A stretch of DNA of 64,000 bases from Histoplasma ohiense (GCA_017607445.1 JAEVHH010000002.1:3711501-3775500); one strand, 5' to 3'; positions 33,367-46,130 are shown, counted from the first letter of the stretch. The notes: generated by a model from the letters alone, not told the origin. Translations and numbers: made by a program.

Positions 33367-36100
33367 ATGACCCCTCTTCGAAGCTTGTCCTGCAAGGGTT
33401 ATAGCAAAGCCATCCCCTTCTCTGCTGCCAGCCGCCCCCTTCAACTCCGACACCAATTTCCTGTCTCGCAGAAATATTGTAGATTTGCATCTACCAGTTC
33501 TGCTGCGGTTGCTATTCGATTGAAGCCGACAACGACACCTCTATCCAACGAGATCCCATCAGTCATGGACGCGAAGGTTAAACAGCAGTATCTCGCTGAC
33601 TCTCCACCCACCGTGGTCAGGCTCGAGATCAAGCCTCATTTCGAGGCGCTGGATGATCAGCAGAAACGCTATGCTCACTTCATTAGCCGGTAGGTTGGTC
33701 TTCGTTCTTATATTGTCTCTTCAACTAGATTATGCCCGCGTTCTGCTGCCCCAATTACTGCATTTAATGTTCCCATTGCGTACTTGTCTTGATGCCCCTT
33801 CTCCCAAATATGTACAACCTGTACATTGTTCGTTTAAAACTGATGATGCAACAGGGCGGCTTTCCAAGGAACTCGGATCACTCTACGCCAAGTCTCTCCG
33901 GAATCCGAACCCATCTACGACCTGATCATCTCTCTTTACCGTGCTTGCAATGGCGATTGGAACTCCCTGGCGCAGAAGACCAGCGTTAGCGAAGAAAACC
34001 TACGCTTCTTCTTGGAATACGCAGCTCAGTTCTTAGGCAATTGCGGGTCGTATAAAGGATTCGGGGATTCCAAGTTTGTTCCTAGATTACCTGCTGATGC
34101 CCTGCAAACTCTCGCCTCTGTTACTCCAGAAACAAAGGCAGCATGGGAAAAGGCAACCAAATCTGGTGGAGGGATATATGAAACTGCTACTACCAGCCTT
34201 ATGCATCTGGGATATCCGGAAAACGGACATATGTCGACCTATTACCCCAATTCCCCAACCATCACGAATGAAGAGATCTCTCTGATAGCTTCTTTTTTGG
34301 AACATAAAAAGTTATTACCGGAAAATACGAGATTGCGGAAAACGGAGTCCGGGGATTTCGAACTGCTGATTGCATCTGCAGATAAGTCCCCGGCGGGGAC
34401 TGATCGAGATGCTGGTGATGCTTATCAATGGGAACTCGAAGGCAAACTACAAGGCAAAACTCTTCGCCTTGTCTTTGGTGACCACTCCGAGGAAATGGCC
34501 AAAATTGCGCAGAGTGTCAAACAGGCAGGCCTGAACGCTGCAAATGACATTCAGAGGAGAATGCATCAGGAATACTTTAAGTCTTTCACCACCGGCTCCC
34601 TGGAAGCATACAAGCAAAGCCAAAGAGAGTGGATCAAGGATGTGGGACCTATGGTCGAGTCAGACCTTGGGTTTGTGGAAACATATAGAGACCCTCATGG
34701 TGTCCGTGGAGAATGGGAGGGTTTTGCGGCTATGGTATACTAGTCATCACGTACCAACTCTCCGATTCCAACACCGATTAACGCTAACAGCTTGCGCTAG
34801 GTCAACCAAGAGCGGACTAAGGCGTTTGGAAAACTTGTTGCGAACGCGGAGTCGATGATCCCAAAACTTCCTTGGGGCAAAGACTTTGAGAAAGATAAAT
34901 TCCTCTCTCCAGATTTTACTTCACTAGAAGTCCTCTCCTTTGCCGGCAGCGGAATACCCGCTGGCATTAACATACCAAACTATGATGATATTAGACAGAA
35001 CTTGGGGTATAAGAATGTGTCCCTAGGCAACGTTTTGAGGTATGTATCTTAATTGTCTGATACCTATGCCAACCTCATGAAATCTGCTAACATTACTATG
35101 TAGCGCCAAAGCGCCCAATGAACCCGTACCATTTATAAGAGAGCAGGATCTTCAAGTATTCCGAGACTACCGCGATCCTGCGTTTGAGGTCCAGGTAGAT
35201 GCTATCCATCTCTCCTCTGACCCCTTTCGATCACAACAAATGCCATATATTTCTCCCAATATTGAATTGCCCTTTTTCCGTCGATACGTCTCTCACATTT
35301 GAGGTCTTAAACAGGTCGGAATCCACGAATTACTGGGCCATGGGACCGGCAAACTACTCCAAGAGACAGCTCCTGGCGAGTTCAACTTCGATATTTCCAA
35401 CCCACCAATCAGCCCCATAACACAAAAACCAATAACGACCTGGTACAAGCCAGGGCAAACTTGGAGCTCAGTCTTCGGGTCGATCGCTTCATCGTACGAA
35501 GAGTGTCGGGCGGAATGCGTGGCAATGGTTCTCGGCTGCGACTTCAAAATATTAGAGCTTTTTGGCTTTGGCAACGGAGAAGAAGATATAAATGGTAAGG
35601 CAGGCAATGTCCTGTATGCCAGCTATCTACAGATGGCCAGGGCTGGTGTAGTGGCGCTTGAGTTCTGGGATCCTAAGAGCTCGAAGTGGGGGCAGGCCCA
35701 CATGCAAGCGCGCTACAGCATTTTACGCACATTCCTGGATGCCGGGGGCGATTTTGTGAGATTGGTGCATACTAAAGATGACCTTTCCGATCTTGAAATT
35801 CACCTTGACCGGTCCAAAATCTTAAGTCATGGTCGACCAGCGGTAGAGAAGTACCTACAAAAGCTCCATATTTACAAGGCAACGGGAGACTTCAAAGCGG
35901 GCAAAGCGCTGTACGACGACATTACGAATGTTGATCAATGGTGGGGATCGCAAGTGCGACCGGTGGTTCTACAGAAAAAGATCCCGCGCAAAGTGTTTGT
36001 GCAAGCCAACACGGTCCTTGAGGGAGATAAGGTGGTGCTGAAGGAATATGAACCAACATTGGAGGGCATGATTCAAAGCTATGCTGAGCGCGAAGTGTGA
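33367..36100 (+). CDS. dpp3: Dipeptidyl peptidase III (peptidase family M49)
   Basis: Five exons, join(33367..33689, 33855..34734, 34801..35039, 35104..35194, 35315..36100), 772 residues, all in phase. Zinc metallopeptidase that removes dipeptides from the N-termini of short peptides in the cytosol. The M49 zinc motif is intact, HELLGH at about 515-520, with the second motif EECRAE (third zinc ligand) about 55 residues later. Other family blocks: LYRACNGDWNSLAQKTSV, MSTYYPNSPTITNEEI, GPMVESDLGFVETYRDP, EGFAAMV|NQERTKAF, SLGNVLS|AKAP. The first 65 residues are Arg/Ser/Thr-rich without acidic residues, like a mitochondrial presequence; an in-frame ATG at 33565 (MDAKVKQQYLADSP) would give the usual cytosolic length. 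Two forms from two starts are plausible but inferred. Confidence 0.95.
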
Positions 36101-38076
36101 AGCAAGTGATGGAGCCGATGGGGGCTTGCGTCGAACTTCTGCATTGGGCCGTTAGTTATTGTTAATTATCATTATCTAGTTTCTCATGTTCACGTAACGT
36201 TGTTGTCTCACGATATTGTCGCGAGCAAAGCCGAAATGCAGGAAATGAAATAACCTCACTCATGAGTGCAAGGAAAATGGGGGGAGAGAAAGAGGAGAAT
36301 ATGATAATAATAAACACATATCATCACACAGCGAGAGAACTATAATACTCAATTTTGCGAACAGAAATATCACAGCGACTACAGTGAAGCAAACTAGGTG
36401 GCTCCTATTGACGACGTCGCAAGGATGAAAATTTGCCATTATTAATACGCGTAATGGTAATGATTGGAATCAAGAAGGCCGTTTCCTGTTGGGCACGATC
36501 AATACAAGGGGATCAATGAAGGGAAGTTTCCATTGATTCATTCCACCACAGTCCACAAGGGACCAAGGATCATCTTGCTTTTGAGGGATATTTTACCACA
36601 GTTCAATTTCCCATCTGGCCCGTCTCCGTCTCACAACTCCCACTGCTTGCCAGCTGGCCAAGCCTGCCATGCCATTGACCACCTTCAAGGTTGCTCCTAT
36701 TGTTGTTTGCCAGCAAGGGCTCATCGCCCAATCCGGCCAAGCGTACTCACATGACCCCATCCAGCCCTAATTGACATCCCTATTGATGCCCGTTTCAACC
36801 CTCAACAATAGGGAACAACAACACCCTCTGCGGTCTGGTCCCCGTCAATAGACCTGGCGATATGGAGATCCTACTGGAGGAGCGGGACAAACTTTGTTTC
36901 TGTCCGTCCCTTCTTCTTCTTCTTCTTCTTCTTCTGTTCCATTCGATGATATACACTGACACCGATGTCACCCCTCCACCCGGAAACCAAGACCTTGTTG
37001 GACCGCCCCTTGCTGGCGGAAGAAAGACCAGCACAGTCACTGTACCTCTTTCTCTTGAAAAAAAAAAAAAAAAGACGCCATAATTTCGTCAGGATCTGGT
37101 GACAAGGAAACAACCTGGCGGTGGCTGCAGTCAAGAGCAATTCCCAAAAAGGGGTTATCTAGCCTCTACCCGAGATTTTTTGCTTTTTCCTTTTCTTCTT
37201 TTTCCCTATCCCATCTGCGCGGGAGTGGATGCTTAATCCCCGAATGACAATAATAGATAATTTCCCCACCCTGTTTTTCGCCCAGAGTTGGCATGTTGTT
37301 TATTGTTGTTGGTGGTGTGTGGGTTTTTCTCGTTTGATGTTGGTTGCCCATTCAGCCAAAGCGGAGATAAATCTATTCCTTTTAACTACTCCGTACATCT
37401 CTTATTATTATCCATCATGGCAAAAATATGGCAGTAGGGGCTGAATCGCTATTGAATAGCCCCTGTAGCTAAACTCGCCCCTGTTGTAATCCTAGCTGCC
37501 TTTATCTTTTCTCTATTGGCACGTTATTGTGGAGGTTGCTCGATTCTCCATTATTGCTAGGTCCATTTTTTATTCCTCAGCATCCTCTTATTGTTTGTTG
37601 CAGCATTGCGGGTTTTTCCCTTCATTTTCATGCGACCGTATTGTTGCAAACTGTTACTTATTATTATGAATGCAGATTTGATTTCGAAGCGAACCGAGCA
37701 CCCCCCACGATGTATCATGATTTTAGTTTGATTGTTGACTGCATGGGGTGACAGCTGCGACAGCCCTTTGCAGAGCACCGTATGATTCCCCATTATTTGG
37801 GTCTTGATATAGGGTTATGCTGTCACATCAGCAGCTATCCACGGGCCTGAAATAATATATTCGTTATTTATTACATCTTTCTATTCTTGCATGAATACTT
37901 TCGTTCAAAACAACAACAATATTTTCGAAAGAAACGCCTTTGCCTTTCATAGATTCCCATCTTATTTTATATACAACCACGTTCTCTCGATCATCTCCCG
38001 TACGGTCCCCATACCTCCGAGATCCGATATCTACTTGTCCTCTCATTATTCGCCTTCTACTTTACCGAAATACAAA
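36101..38076. other. 2-kb intergenic region with simple repeats
   Basis: No gene seen. Includes a (CTT)n tract at 36909-36935, an A run near 37059-37073 and T-rich DNA. It probably contains the DPP III 3' region and the promoter and leader of the gene at 38077. Confidence 0.45.
36909..36935. repeat. (CTT)n microsatellite
   Basis: Nine perfect CTT units in non-coding DNA downstream of the DPP III gene. Confidence 0.8.
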
Positions 38077-38238
38077 ATGCAGCCCCCCTCAGACTCCATC
38101 AACCACCAATGCCACAAGCTGGCAGAGTTCGTCGCCAGCCTCAGGTCCCAAAACAGTCTTGCTCCTCCCCAGCCGCCACCAACATATGCGATCGCAACAG
38201 CTCGTACTTCACTCGAGGACACACTCGGAGACATCGTC

Positions 38239-38276
<38 letters not shown>

Positions 38277-38748
38277 CGAAGAGAGCACAGCCATTGTCCC
38301 TATCATAATCAAAATCGATACATCTATAAATATTGAGGGGCAGGGAAATACTATCGCCATCCCCACATCAATGGGCGCATCGACATCGGAGGAGCCTCCT
38401 GCTTCCATCCCCACTTCAAAACTGCATTCTACATCACTTCTTGCTGGTGGGAGTTCTCCTCTACAGCAACTCCAGCAACAGCGGCAGGTCAAATCTGCAC
38501 AGCTGGCGACAGCTATTATCTCCGCACTAAAAACTTCTGGCATCATGGATGATAAAGAGACGGGCAGGCAGCGGCCTGTGGAAGTGAACGTAAGCTCTGG
38601 CATATGTATTAAAGGGGATGGGAATGTGGTGCGCGCGGGTGTTCCGAAGAGATCAGAGTCGAGCCATGTTGGAAATTCCGATTCTTCCTTCGATGAGAAG
38701 GAGGAGTTGTCGAGGCGGTGGAGGAAAAGGAGGGCTAGCTCGGTATGA
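38077..38748 (+). CDS. Uncharacterised protein with poly-Asp tract and duplicated G-x-GN motif
   Basis: Family not recognised. From the ATG at 38077 (MQPPSDSINHQCHKLAEFV) the frame encodes 223 residues; the open frame above it is less likely, because the first 60 codons look like leader sequence. A (GAT)n microsatellite encodes about 13 Asp, followed by EESTAIVPIIIKI. Two similar segments flank a Ser/Gln-rich linker: SINIEGQGNTIAIP and GICIKGDGNVVRAG, each with the pattern I-x-I-x-G-x-G-N-x-I/V. This could form a beta-strand pairing or beta-solenoid turn. A predicted helix (QVKSAQLATAIISALKTSG) lies between, and the C-terminus is basic (RRWRKRRASSV), suggesting nuclear location or nucleic-acid contact. 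It may splice further downstream after GGTATG at 38742; I could not place a next exon. Confidence 0.6.
38239..38276. repeat. (GAT)n microsatellite encoding poly-Asp
   Basis: Perfect trinucleotide repeat in frame with the gene at 38077; unit changes would only change Asp count. Confidence 0.85.
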
Positions 38749-40456
38749 ACGTTCCTTTACAGTTTACCCCTTTTTTTCTGTAGTAAAAACGTGTAAGTGG
38801 CCTAACAAATCGCTTTCCAGCAACCCATCGAAATCCTTTCAAAGAAGAGGCAAATATAACCGAAGTCACCACCATTCTGTAGGTTTTATACAGATACCAC
38901 CACAACGCCATTTTTTCCAGCTGCTCGTCGAACTAACTGAAAAACGCACAATGTTTTGTTTTCTCTCCTTTTTCGGCATCTACGAGAGATTATCCTCCAG
39001 TCCACGTACGAGGAAAGTGAGTACAGCTGATGAAAGATCCACGACTCAATTCCCTGGCAAAGAAATAAGACACCCCACCGTGGATGTATGGCATGATTTA
39101 TTTCCAATAGACGAACCCACGAAGTTTTCTCGAGCACAGTACACCCGCCCATTCGAAAGCGTACCTCAGGAGGTATATTTTTGCTTCCACTTGCACCTTC
39201 ATGCAGCCAAGCATTACTCCTCCCATTGGTCTTCTTCCTTGCCATTGACTGCTCCTAACAGCACGCATGCATGAATACAATAATATCTGTCATATTCTGC
39301 CATTGACGCCAACCTGATTCCTTGTTGCCATCATTGCCAAATGCTAATCAGTGACCTTGTGAATGGCTGTTGACACATTTAAATTTTGGTAGTTTCTGCA
39401 TTGTGTCGCGCATGCTTGTATAACACGGTACGATAAATGGATGCCTGAGCGTGGAAAAAATGCCGCTTCATTGGCCGTTATTCAAGCACGGACGGGGGCG
39501 GTGGGTGTCCTGTGAGGCCAGATTTTTGCAGTTTGTTTTTTTTTTTTTTTTTTTTTTTTTTTTTCAAAACTCGGATGTGGGAAAAAGGAAAAGGAAGACG
39601 CCTACATAAAGGACTGACAAAAAGATCAATCACGATGAATGATTAGACGACATCATTTTTTTGTTGTCCTGTACTGTACATAAAAGGAAGGATAGGCTTT
39701 AAATAGTTTACTGTATATGTAACGATGATGATGATGATGATATTTTGTGAGCGAGGATGCAGAAACCTTCAAGAGAGCGTTATGAGTTCAGGTCTGATTT
39801 AAATGTGTACACAGATGCCATGTTGATGGCAGCGTCCCACATCCCCAATCACCCCAAGATAACGTCCCAGATAAAAGTTGAAAATTTTACATCTTAAAAA
39901 CAGTAAGTTAAAACCATCAGACTGCTCCGTAGGAGTAGATGATAAATGAAAGCTATCATTTTGCGTGCGGACTGAATAAATTGATATGCCGTTGTCCAAT
40001 ACACCACTATTAGTCGACTATGGCATGGTAAAAGCTGGAAAGGACTAAATAAAAGCAGTGCTCGGAATTTTCGTACATATTATACATTTCAAGAGGGGAA
40101 TAAAAAGAGGTAGAAGGGAAGCGTGGAGCGAAAATAAATGGACGGGAAAAGGGCAGTGCCAAAGAGTTTGGCAGAGAAAATGATATAACTCGGTCCAAAG
40201 ACAGTTAGTTACATTTTAAGAAAAGGAAGCCTTCACCGTACGGTAAGCACTCAGTCAATCAATGGATTGACCAGATCCGATCGATTAGATCCGACCAAAA
40301 TAAATCAAAAATTGTTCTATGCGTTTTGGAAATTTGAATATGGTAAACCATGAAAACAGATAAAACAAAAGGGGGGCCCAAAAAAAGGTTTCCTGCCGAC
40401 TCCGATTCCGATTTTGATCATCCTTTTTTTTTTAAAGAAGGGAATAAATTATAAAA
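38749..40456. other. 1.7-kb intergenic region
   Basis: Holds the 3' flanks of the convergent poly-Asp gene and sfh1. Contains a T run at 39536-39564 and a short (GAT)n at about 39724-39741. No gene is recognised; frames at 38618-39274 (+) and 38886-39245 (-) lack any motif. Confidence 0.4.
39536..39564. repeat. Poly-T (29)
   Basis: Homopolymer in non-coding DNA between convergent genes. Confidence 0.85.
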
Positions 40457-42124
40457 TCAACGCCCCGCTGGTATATCAATGCGATGCAGTGCCGTGGACC
40501 ATGCTGGTATCCGTTTATCGCGTTCATAGAGCAGGCCGCAGTTGTGGCATAATGTCTAGGTAAAACACACAAAAGCACGTATAAATAGTCAGCATTTATT
40601 TTTATTTATTTTTATTTTTGAAAATGGAGCCAGCTTAAAATAAGCAGCGAGAATGGAAGAAAAGGTTTGCTGTATGAAAGGCTATATTCTCAATTCGTTT
40701 TTTGCTTACCCTTGGCCCGGCTGGTCCATCTCTAACAGCCCAAACCGCCGTGCCCCAGACGGAGCAATTAGCACAGCGCCACGTTTGCCTCTCCCTGATC
40801 AGGCACCAGAAATTAGTTTCAAATCCTTAAGAAATCGTATTCTGAGAAAAGGGGAAAAGGAAAGGAAAGAAACACAACGAACCAGTCACTAAGCGTTCCT
40901 CCCCCACCACCATATCCAGCTCCGGCTCCAGTATCGGGTGTGCCCCTCCCACCACCACCAGGCGTGCCACTCCTTCCCCCAAGCGGACTAAGACTCCGAA
41001 ACCGACGCTTCTTCTTACTCCTCTCCCCCCTCCCCATTCCCTCATCTGGAATATCGAAATATCCACCACCAGACGAGCTCTGCTGCCTCGTCAACTCCGG
41101 CACGATCCCACTCGTTGACGAAAACCTTGCTGTCTCCCTCCGTAACCGGCGAATCTGCCTCTCCCGATCCCCCTCCCTTTTCTCAATCTCCTCCTTCGAC
41201 AACGTCTCCACCTTCGGCTCCCATTCATCCCCTAGTCCATCGGGATCATACCGCCATCCGGCCTCCTGACCATTCGCAGCCTGGTTGTCAATCTCATTTC
41301 CATACCCGCCCAGGCCGCTAATCAGCCCGCCGCTCTCACATACTTCCTTCTTCAACTTCAACACGGCCTCATAGATCCCATGCGCCACGGCGCTGACCCA
41401 TTCGGGACCTAAGCCTAAATCTGCACATGTGACGCGCGCGAATTCCTCAGCCAGTCCTTGCGAGTGCAGTAGTGACCATTCGAATTTATCTGTGTAGAGT
41501 CTGTTGTGTAGATTGATGTTTAGATTCACGACGCAGCGGTAGGCGTCGTCGGGATTTAGTTCGTTATCGCCCATGGAGGGTTGCTGGGAGGATACCAGCA
41601 CGTTACCCTTTCTGGTGGTTGTATCGACTAGGGATGCTGGAGTTGCAGCGTTCGTAGCACCAGGTGTTGCAGAAACGCCTCTTGAGGAGGGTGCCCGGGG
41701 GTTTGTGATGGTTTGCTGTGAGCTTTGGAACAGTGGATGCAGTGCGACACCGGCATACTCTTCAAGCTGCTGGCGGAGCTGGCTAGAGATCGCTACGGTC
41801 ATTGCCTGTGGGTTTGGTAGATCTAGGTCACGCACCATAGCCGTAGCGAATTCTTCGGGTGTCGTGAGTGCTTCGTGTAGATTCCAGAGAAAAGTATCTT
41901 TAATTCGATATGGGGGGGCTGGCTCTGGTTTGCGGTAGGCTGGAGAGGCAGGGTTGATACCCAGTTCCAGATAGTTTCGCGGCAATGGAAATGGTTCTGC
42001 CGGTTGATATGCAGGTACTTCAAGATCGATGCGGATGGGTACTAGGGTCAATGGGAGTTGTGCTTGTGTGCTTAGTTGCTTCTTCCTCCTAAACACAGTC
42101 CGTTAGTTTCTATGTAAACATTAT

Positions 42125-42161
<37 letters not shown>

Positions 42162-42529
42162 AACAAGACACGATAAGACACATACGCCGGCTTCAACACC
42201 TTCTTAACCACCCATTCCCTGAAATTAGGCTGCATTTCGACGGGCTGGAATATCTCCTTCCCCAGCTTCTCCCCCGCTGGCCCTCTGTCAGGGTTCAGCT
42301 CCTCCCTCCTCAAACTCCTTAATCCAGTCGGTCGTCGAGGTCCCTCACTATCGTCAAAGTCATCATCGTCATATCCATCCTCCGCATAGTTTACAGCGAT
42401 GGTACCACGTTTGGTCGTGCGCGCTCCAAGTACACCTTGCGAGGGAGGAATGGATGGGGTGAGGAGAGCGTTTGCATACTGGCGGAGACGAGGGGAGTAG
42501 GAGGTCATGTATCCTTGAACCGGAGCCAT
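40457..42529 (-). CDS. sfh1: RSC chromatin-remodelling subunit Sfh1 (SNF5/INI1 family) with C-terminal GATA-type finger
   Basis: Four exons, join(40457..40555, 40710..40794, 40883..42088, 42186..42529), 577 residues. SNF5-family core subunit that links the RSC remodeller to the nucleosome. The N-terminal exon has the acidic YAEDGYDDDDFDDSEGPRRP block typical of Sfh1. Two SNF5 repeats follow (IRIDLEVPAY...DTFLWNLHEALTTPEEFA, and VNLNINLHNRLYTDKFEWSL...EEFARVTCADLGLG). The last two small exons encode a zinc finger with the form C-x2-C...C-x2-C: TWRCANCSVWGT, VWAVRDGPAGPR|TLCHNCGLLYERD. Filamentous-fungal Sfh1 proteins carry such a GATA-like finger; budding-yeast Sfh1 does not. Intron 1 holds a 33-nt A run. 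The donor of exon 2 (GTTCGT) is unusual, but it is the one in phase with exon 3. Confidence 0.9.
42126..42158. repeat. Poly-A (33; poly-T on the coding strand) in sfh1 intron 1
   Basis: Lies inside the 97-nt intron 42089-42185 and makes up a third of it; on the transcribed strand it is an extreme pyrimidine tract. Confidence 0.85.
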
Positions 42530-43435
42530 AGTGTTGTGGTTGTTCCGAGTCCTCAGTAAACGGTGTTCTTTTGTATACTTATGTCTCTATCATGGCATTG
42601 CTTCGGGAGCGGAGATGGATGTGATGAAAGATAGTATGGATGGATTGAGGCGTATGTGTTTCTGCAGGGCTATCAACAAACTTGACCTGGTTTGCGACAA
42701 CCAGCAGAGAACAAAAGCAGCGTCGCTGCTTCTTATTGCTCTGCCAGGTTAAAAAGTGCGCGTTAGTAGGGATACAAGGCAAACCTATATGGGGGCAAGC
42801 ATCAGAAATGGGGATGCATGTTGTCATTCCTCACAGAATTGTGAATGTCGAGTTACGTTGCGTTTCCCTTCCTGTTGGATGCTGGGATACTTGAGATGTT
42901 CTTTCTTTGCTGGAGTCGCGTCTGGCTGGATTGGGTGGGCTGCGCTAGTGCCAGATCTAGACTAGCGCAGCCGCTAGCCTCCAGGGTATCAACTTTGTAT
43001 TACAGAGAACTGCAGGTAAATACGCAGCTCAGAAAGTGGGAATGGAACTGATGATGATAAGAGAATCTGTAGCTCTATATATAATCTCAAGAGCAGGAAA
43101 CAAAGCTCCCAGTAATTGATATGAGATAGCCGCTGGTGTAAGGGATACAGGACATAACATTTAACGAAATTTCAGTATCTAGGCACAATGGAGGAGTGAA
43201 GGAGATCAGCTAGGAGAAAGAACCAGCCTCGAACGTTGGAGGGAAATCATGCTGTCAACATGCAAATGAAAAGATACCAAACTCAAGGGCAGACTTGATA
43301 TGAGTACAACGAATTAGGCATGCCGGAGGTTCAGAAAACAAAACCATAGGAAAAAACAGTGCAGCTGCAAGCAATAATCGAATTTGAACACGAGAGAGAC
43401 GACATTATGCGTCCATAGATTCCAAGTTTCCTCCA
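42530..43435. other. 0.9-kb region between sfh1 and the Whi2-like gene
   Basis: Promoter side of sfh1 and 3' side of the next minus-strand gene. No gene is seen. Confidence 0.4.
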
Positions 43436-45220
43436 TCAACGCAGTCCAATGACGCTCTAGCAATGATGCATTAGTTTCGGCACACTTGAAAATTCAAACG
43501 GAACATCAAGAAAATACTAAATCTTGAGCTTGTGTACTCACCATTTCAAGCGTCCACACCCGGCGGATCCAAACCTTGAGTTTGCCCTCGACTCCCTCTA
43601 CACCTTCAAGCTCCACCCCTTCCCACCAGCACCGTCGTGCCGGTTTCCGCCAGAAAAGGAGCAATTTCTGTGCCATGCCGACGGCATTATTATTGGCCAG
43701 GTCGCCCCGTATGTCAGTCCGGAGCTTCGCCAGTGCCAGGCTACATATTACTGCTTTGTTCGGTTCGCCTGCACGATGGCCCCATCGGTCATCATGGTTG
43801 AAACCGCTGGCTTGTCGTCAGCAATGAATATATATACACAAAGCGCACACGAATAAGGGAGTTAATACGGGAGCTTACCCAGCGGTCAACATCTCAATCA
43901 GATGCTGTTCAGTAGATCCGGGCTCGTTACTTTTTCGGAGTCCCGAGAAGATCCCGTCCTGTTTCAACAAGGCCCTCCCGGCGGCTCGTTTCACTTCGAT
44001 CATCTCTGGATGGTCGATATCGACTACTGGCGGTATTGCGTAGAAGTCAAGGTCTTCGCGGAGCACGATGATACCCGCACGGCCCTGCAACATATCCCTC
44101 GTGGACCCATGCATTGGGTCCATGGCGTAATCTCCTTCAGGCGATGTGGTTGGGGATGGAGCGGATGAGGGAATTGATTGCGCCACAGAGCGGAAGAAAT
44201 CTAACATGTATTGAAGGGAAGCTGGGTCGTACTAAATGGAATCATATCATGTGGGTGAGTGCCGTGTTTGGCTAAGGATAATGGAAATGGGGATTTTAAG
44301 TATACGGAGGGGAGGGATATGCAAACTTACGTCGACAGGGTATACATCACCTTCATGGAACGTCCCCATATGCCCATCAGGAAGGAGCCCATTCGGGAAT
44401 AAGGAAAGAAGAACGAATTCCGGTAGAGTGAGTAGTTCATCGCGCGACAGTGTGAATCGTGTACCACTATCCACCCCATTTTTCAATTAGCTCCAGAATA
44501 GTTTCTGTTATATAAGGATTTCGTCTGCAGAGAAACCAACCGTAAGTCTAACGTGATATGCTCATCGCCCCCAATATCTTTGAAATAGAAAATGAATTAG
44601 CAAACTTCAGGAATGCCAAAGCAATACATGTCTGCATATAATTGTGGGGAGTACGACGTACCTCCAAGCGCATTCAGCGGGCCTCCACCTGTTTGTTGTA
44701 CTTGCGTAATTATAGATGCAGCTCCTCCTGCGGCGGCCATGACGTAGGTAAAGGACTCGAGCGGACTATACCCTTCAGTATATGGCGGTGGCGGCTCTCC
44801 GTCGTCTAGACCTTTGCCCGATGCTTCTCCTGTCTTATCTCGCGAAAGAGCCGCTTTAGTATCTAAAACAACGGGCGATTGCGCAAGTGATTGGGATTGG
44901 AGGGTGGAGGGTTCTTTTAATGGCTGTGCTGGTGAGAATGCCGGGAAACACGGCGAACCAGATTCCGTGACGGATGTCTGGATGCGACTGAGCTCCTCGT
45001 CAGCAGCCGGGCTGGAGTACAGGGATGAGAAAGGTGGCGGGTAGGATGAGGGAGAGGGAAATGGAAAGGCAAAGGGGTTGCCCGAGGAAGAGGAGTTTGG
45101 CGAGTGAAGAGGTGGAGCGGTATAGGAATCGTCGTCGTTCTCCACGGTGCGTGACGTGCGGCGTGAACTAGATGGCTGCGCCGTCCTGGGCGAGCGTGAT
45201 GGGTCTTGAATGCTCGACAA
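43436..45220 (-). CDS. whi2: Whi2-like BTB/KCTD-fold growth regulator (six exons, 5' end unresolved)
   Basis: Exons join(43436..43456, 43542..43806, 43879..44231, 44331..44466, 44541..44577, 44662..45220), all in phase, about 456 residues as given. Whi2 in yeast works with Psr1/2 phosphatases in stress response, growth arrest and TORC1/Ras control. The tetramerisation (BTB-like) core is assembled from three exons: GGDEHITLDLR|GTRFTLSRDELLTLP, EFVLLSLFPNGLLPDGHMG, VYPVD|YDPASLQYMLDFFRS. Downstream come GIIVLREDLDFYAIPP and GFNHDDRWGHRAGEPNKAVI; the ending WTLEM|SVIGLR is restored by a 21-nt last exon. The Ser/Pro-rich N-terminal exon has no in-frame ATG at its 5' end: position 45220 reads TTG, and the upstream frame hits TAA near 45285. 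So the true start probably lies in an upstream exon I could not place, perhaps ATG 45317. Confidence 0.82.
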
Positions 45221-46097
45221 CGCGATGGAGGATGGGTAGTAACTAGGTTTAGATATCGGTCTGACGAGTTTGGAGGTCTGGGTCTTAGATTATGGGATGT
45301 CCTCTGCTTGGTTGCATGCGATGCGGAATGGGATTGTGGGAGTTATGCTCCACAGACAATGGGAGTCTGACCAGAAGGCGACGGAGCGAAGAGATTGATT
45401 GGGATAAGGAAGTAAAGTCGATCTAATAGAATCCAAGGAGCAAAGGCGGGAACGAAGGAAGGAACATGGAGGATGGCGAGGCAGGGGATAGTCAGAGCAG
45501 CTTGGAAAGCCTAGGGGGTTATGCGATAGAGATGTAAGAAAATTGGCGCTATGGGGTATATGGACGGGACTGGACCGGACCGGACGGGTGGATGGAATGA
45601 ATCTGAATTATCTGAGGAGAAATCGGTGCTGAGTGGTAGTGTTGTATGGCGGTTGGCAGTATTTAGCTGGGAGTTGAGATGAACCTTGGAAGTCAAAGAG
45701 TGCCAGAACCATGGGCAGCCTCCAATCACCAGCCCCTGAACTGCGCCGAACAAAGCTCCAGTCACTCTGGCACCTACTACGATTATTACTTGTCAAATAA
45801 AACACCACCTCTTGTTGGCCATATTTAATCTCAAATGCACCGTCGAGATTCATTTTCCAAGTCTCAGGAGTACATTGCATTTTTACAGTTGTCCCGTCCA
45901 ACGCAGTCTGCACCGTGTGTATATATGCATGATAAAAATGAAATATCTAAAATACAAAATAAAATGCCTGCTCTCCAAAAGACATACCGAATTCCGGGGA
46001 TCATGTATATAACAATGTCTTTGCCTGTGCTCTTGCCTTTGCCCTTGCCTCCTCAACTAAGCCCAATAATCAAGATCAATTCCAAAAGTCCAGGAAG

Positions 46098-46130
<33 letters not shown>

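Noticed and set aside
38618..39274. 218-codon frame overlapping the poly-Asp gene
   Set aside because: Out of frame with the better-supported gene and without any recognisable motif.
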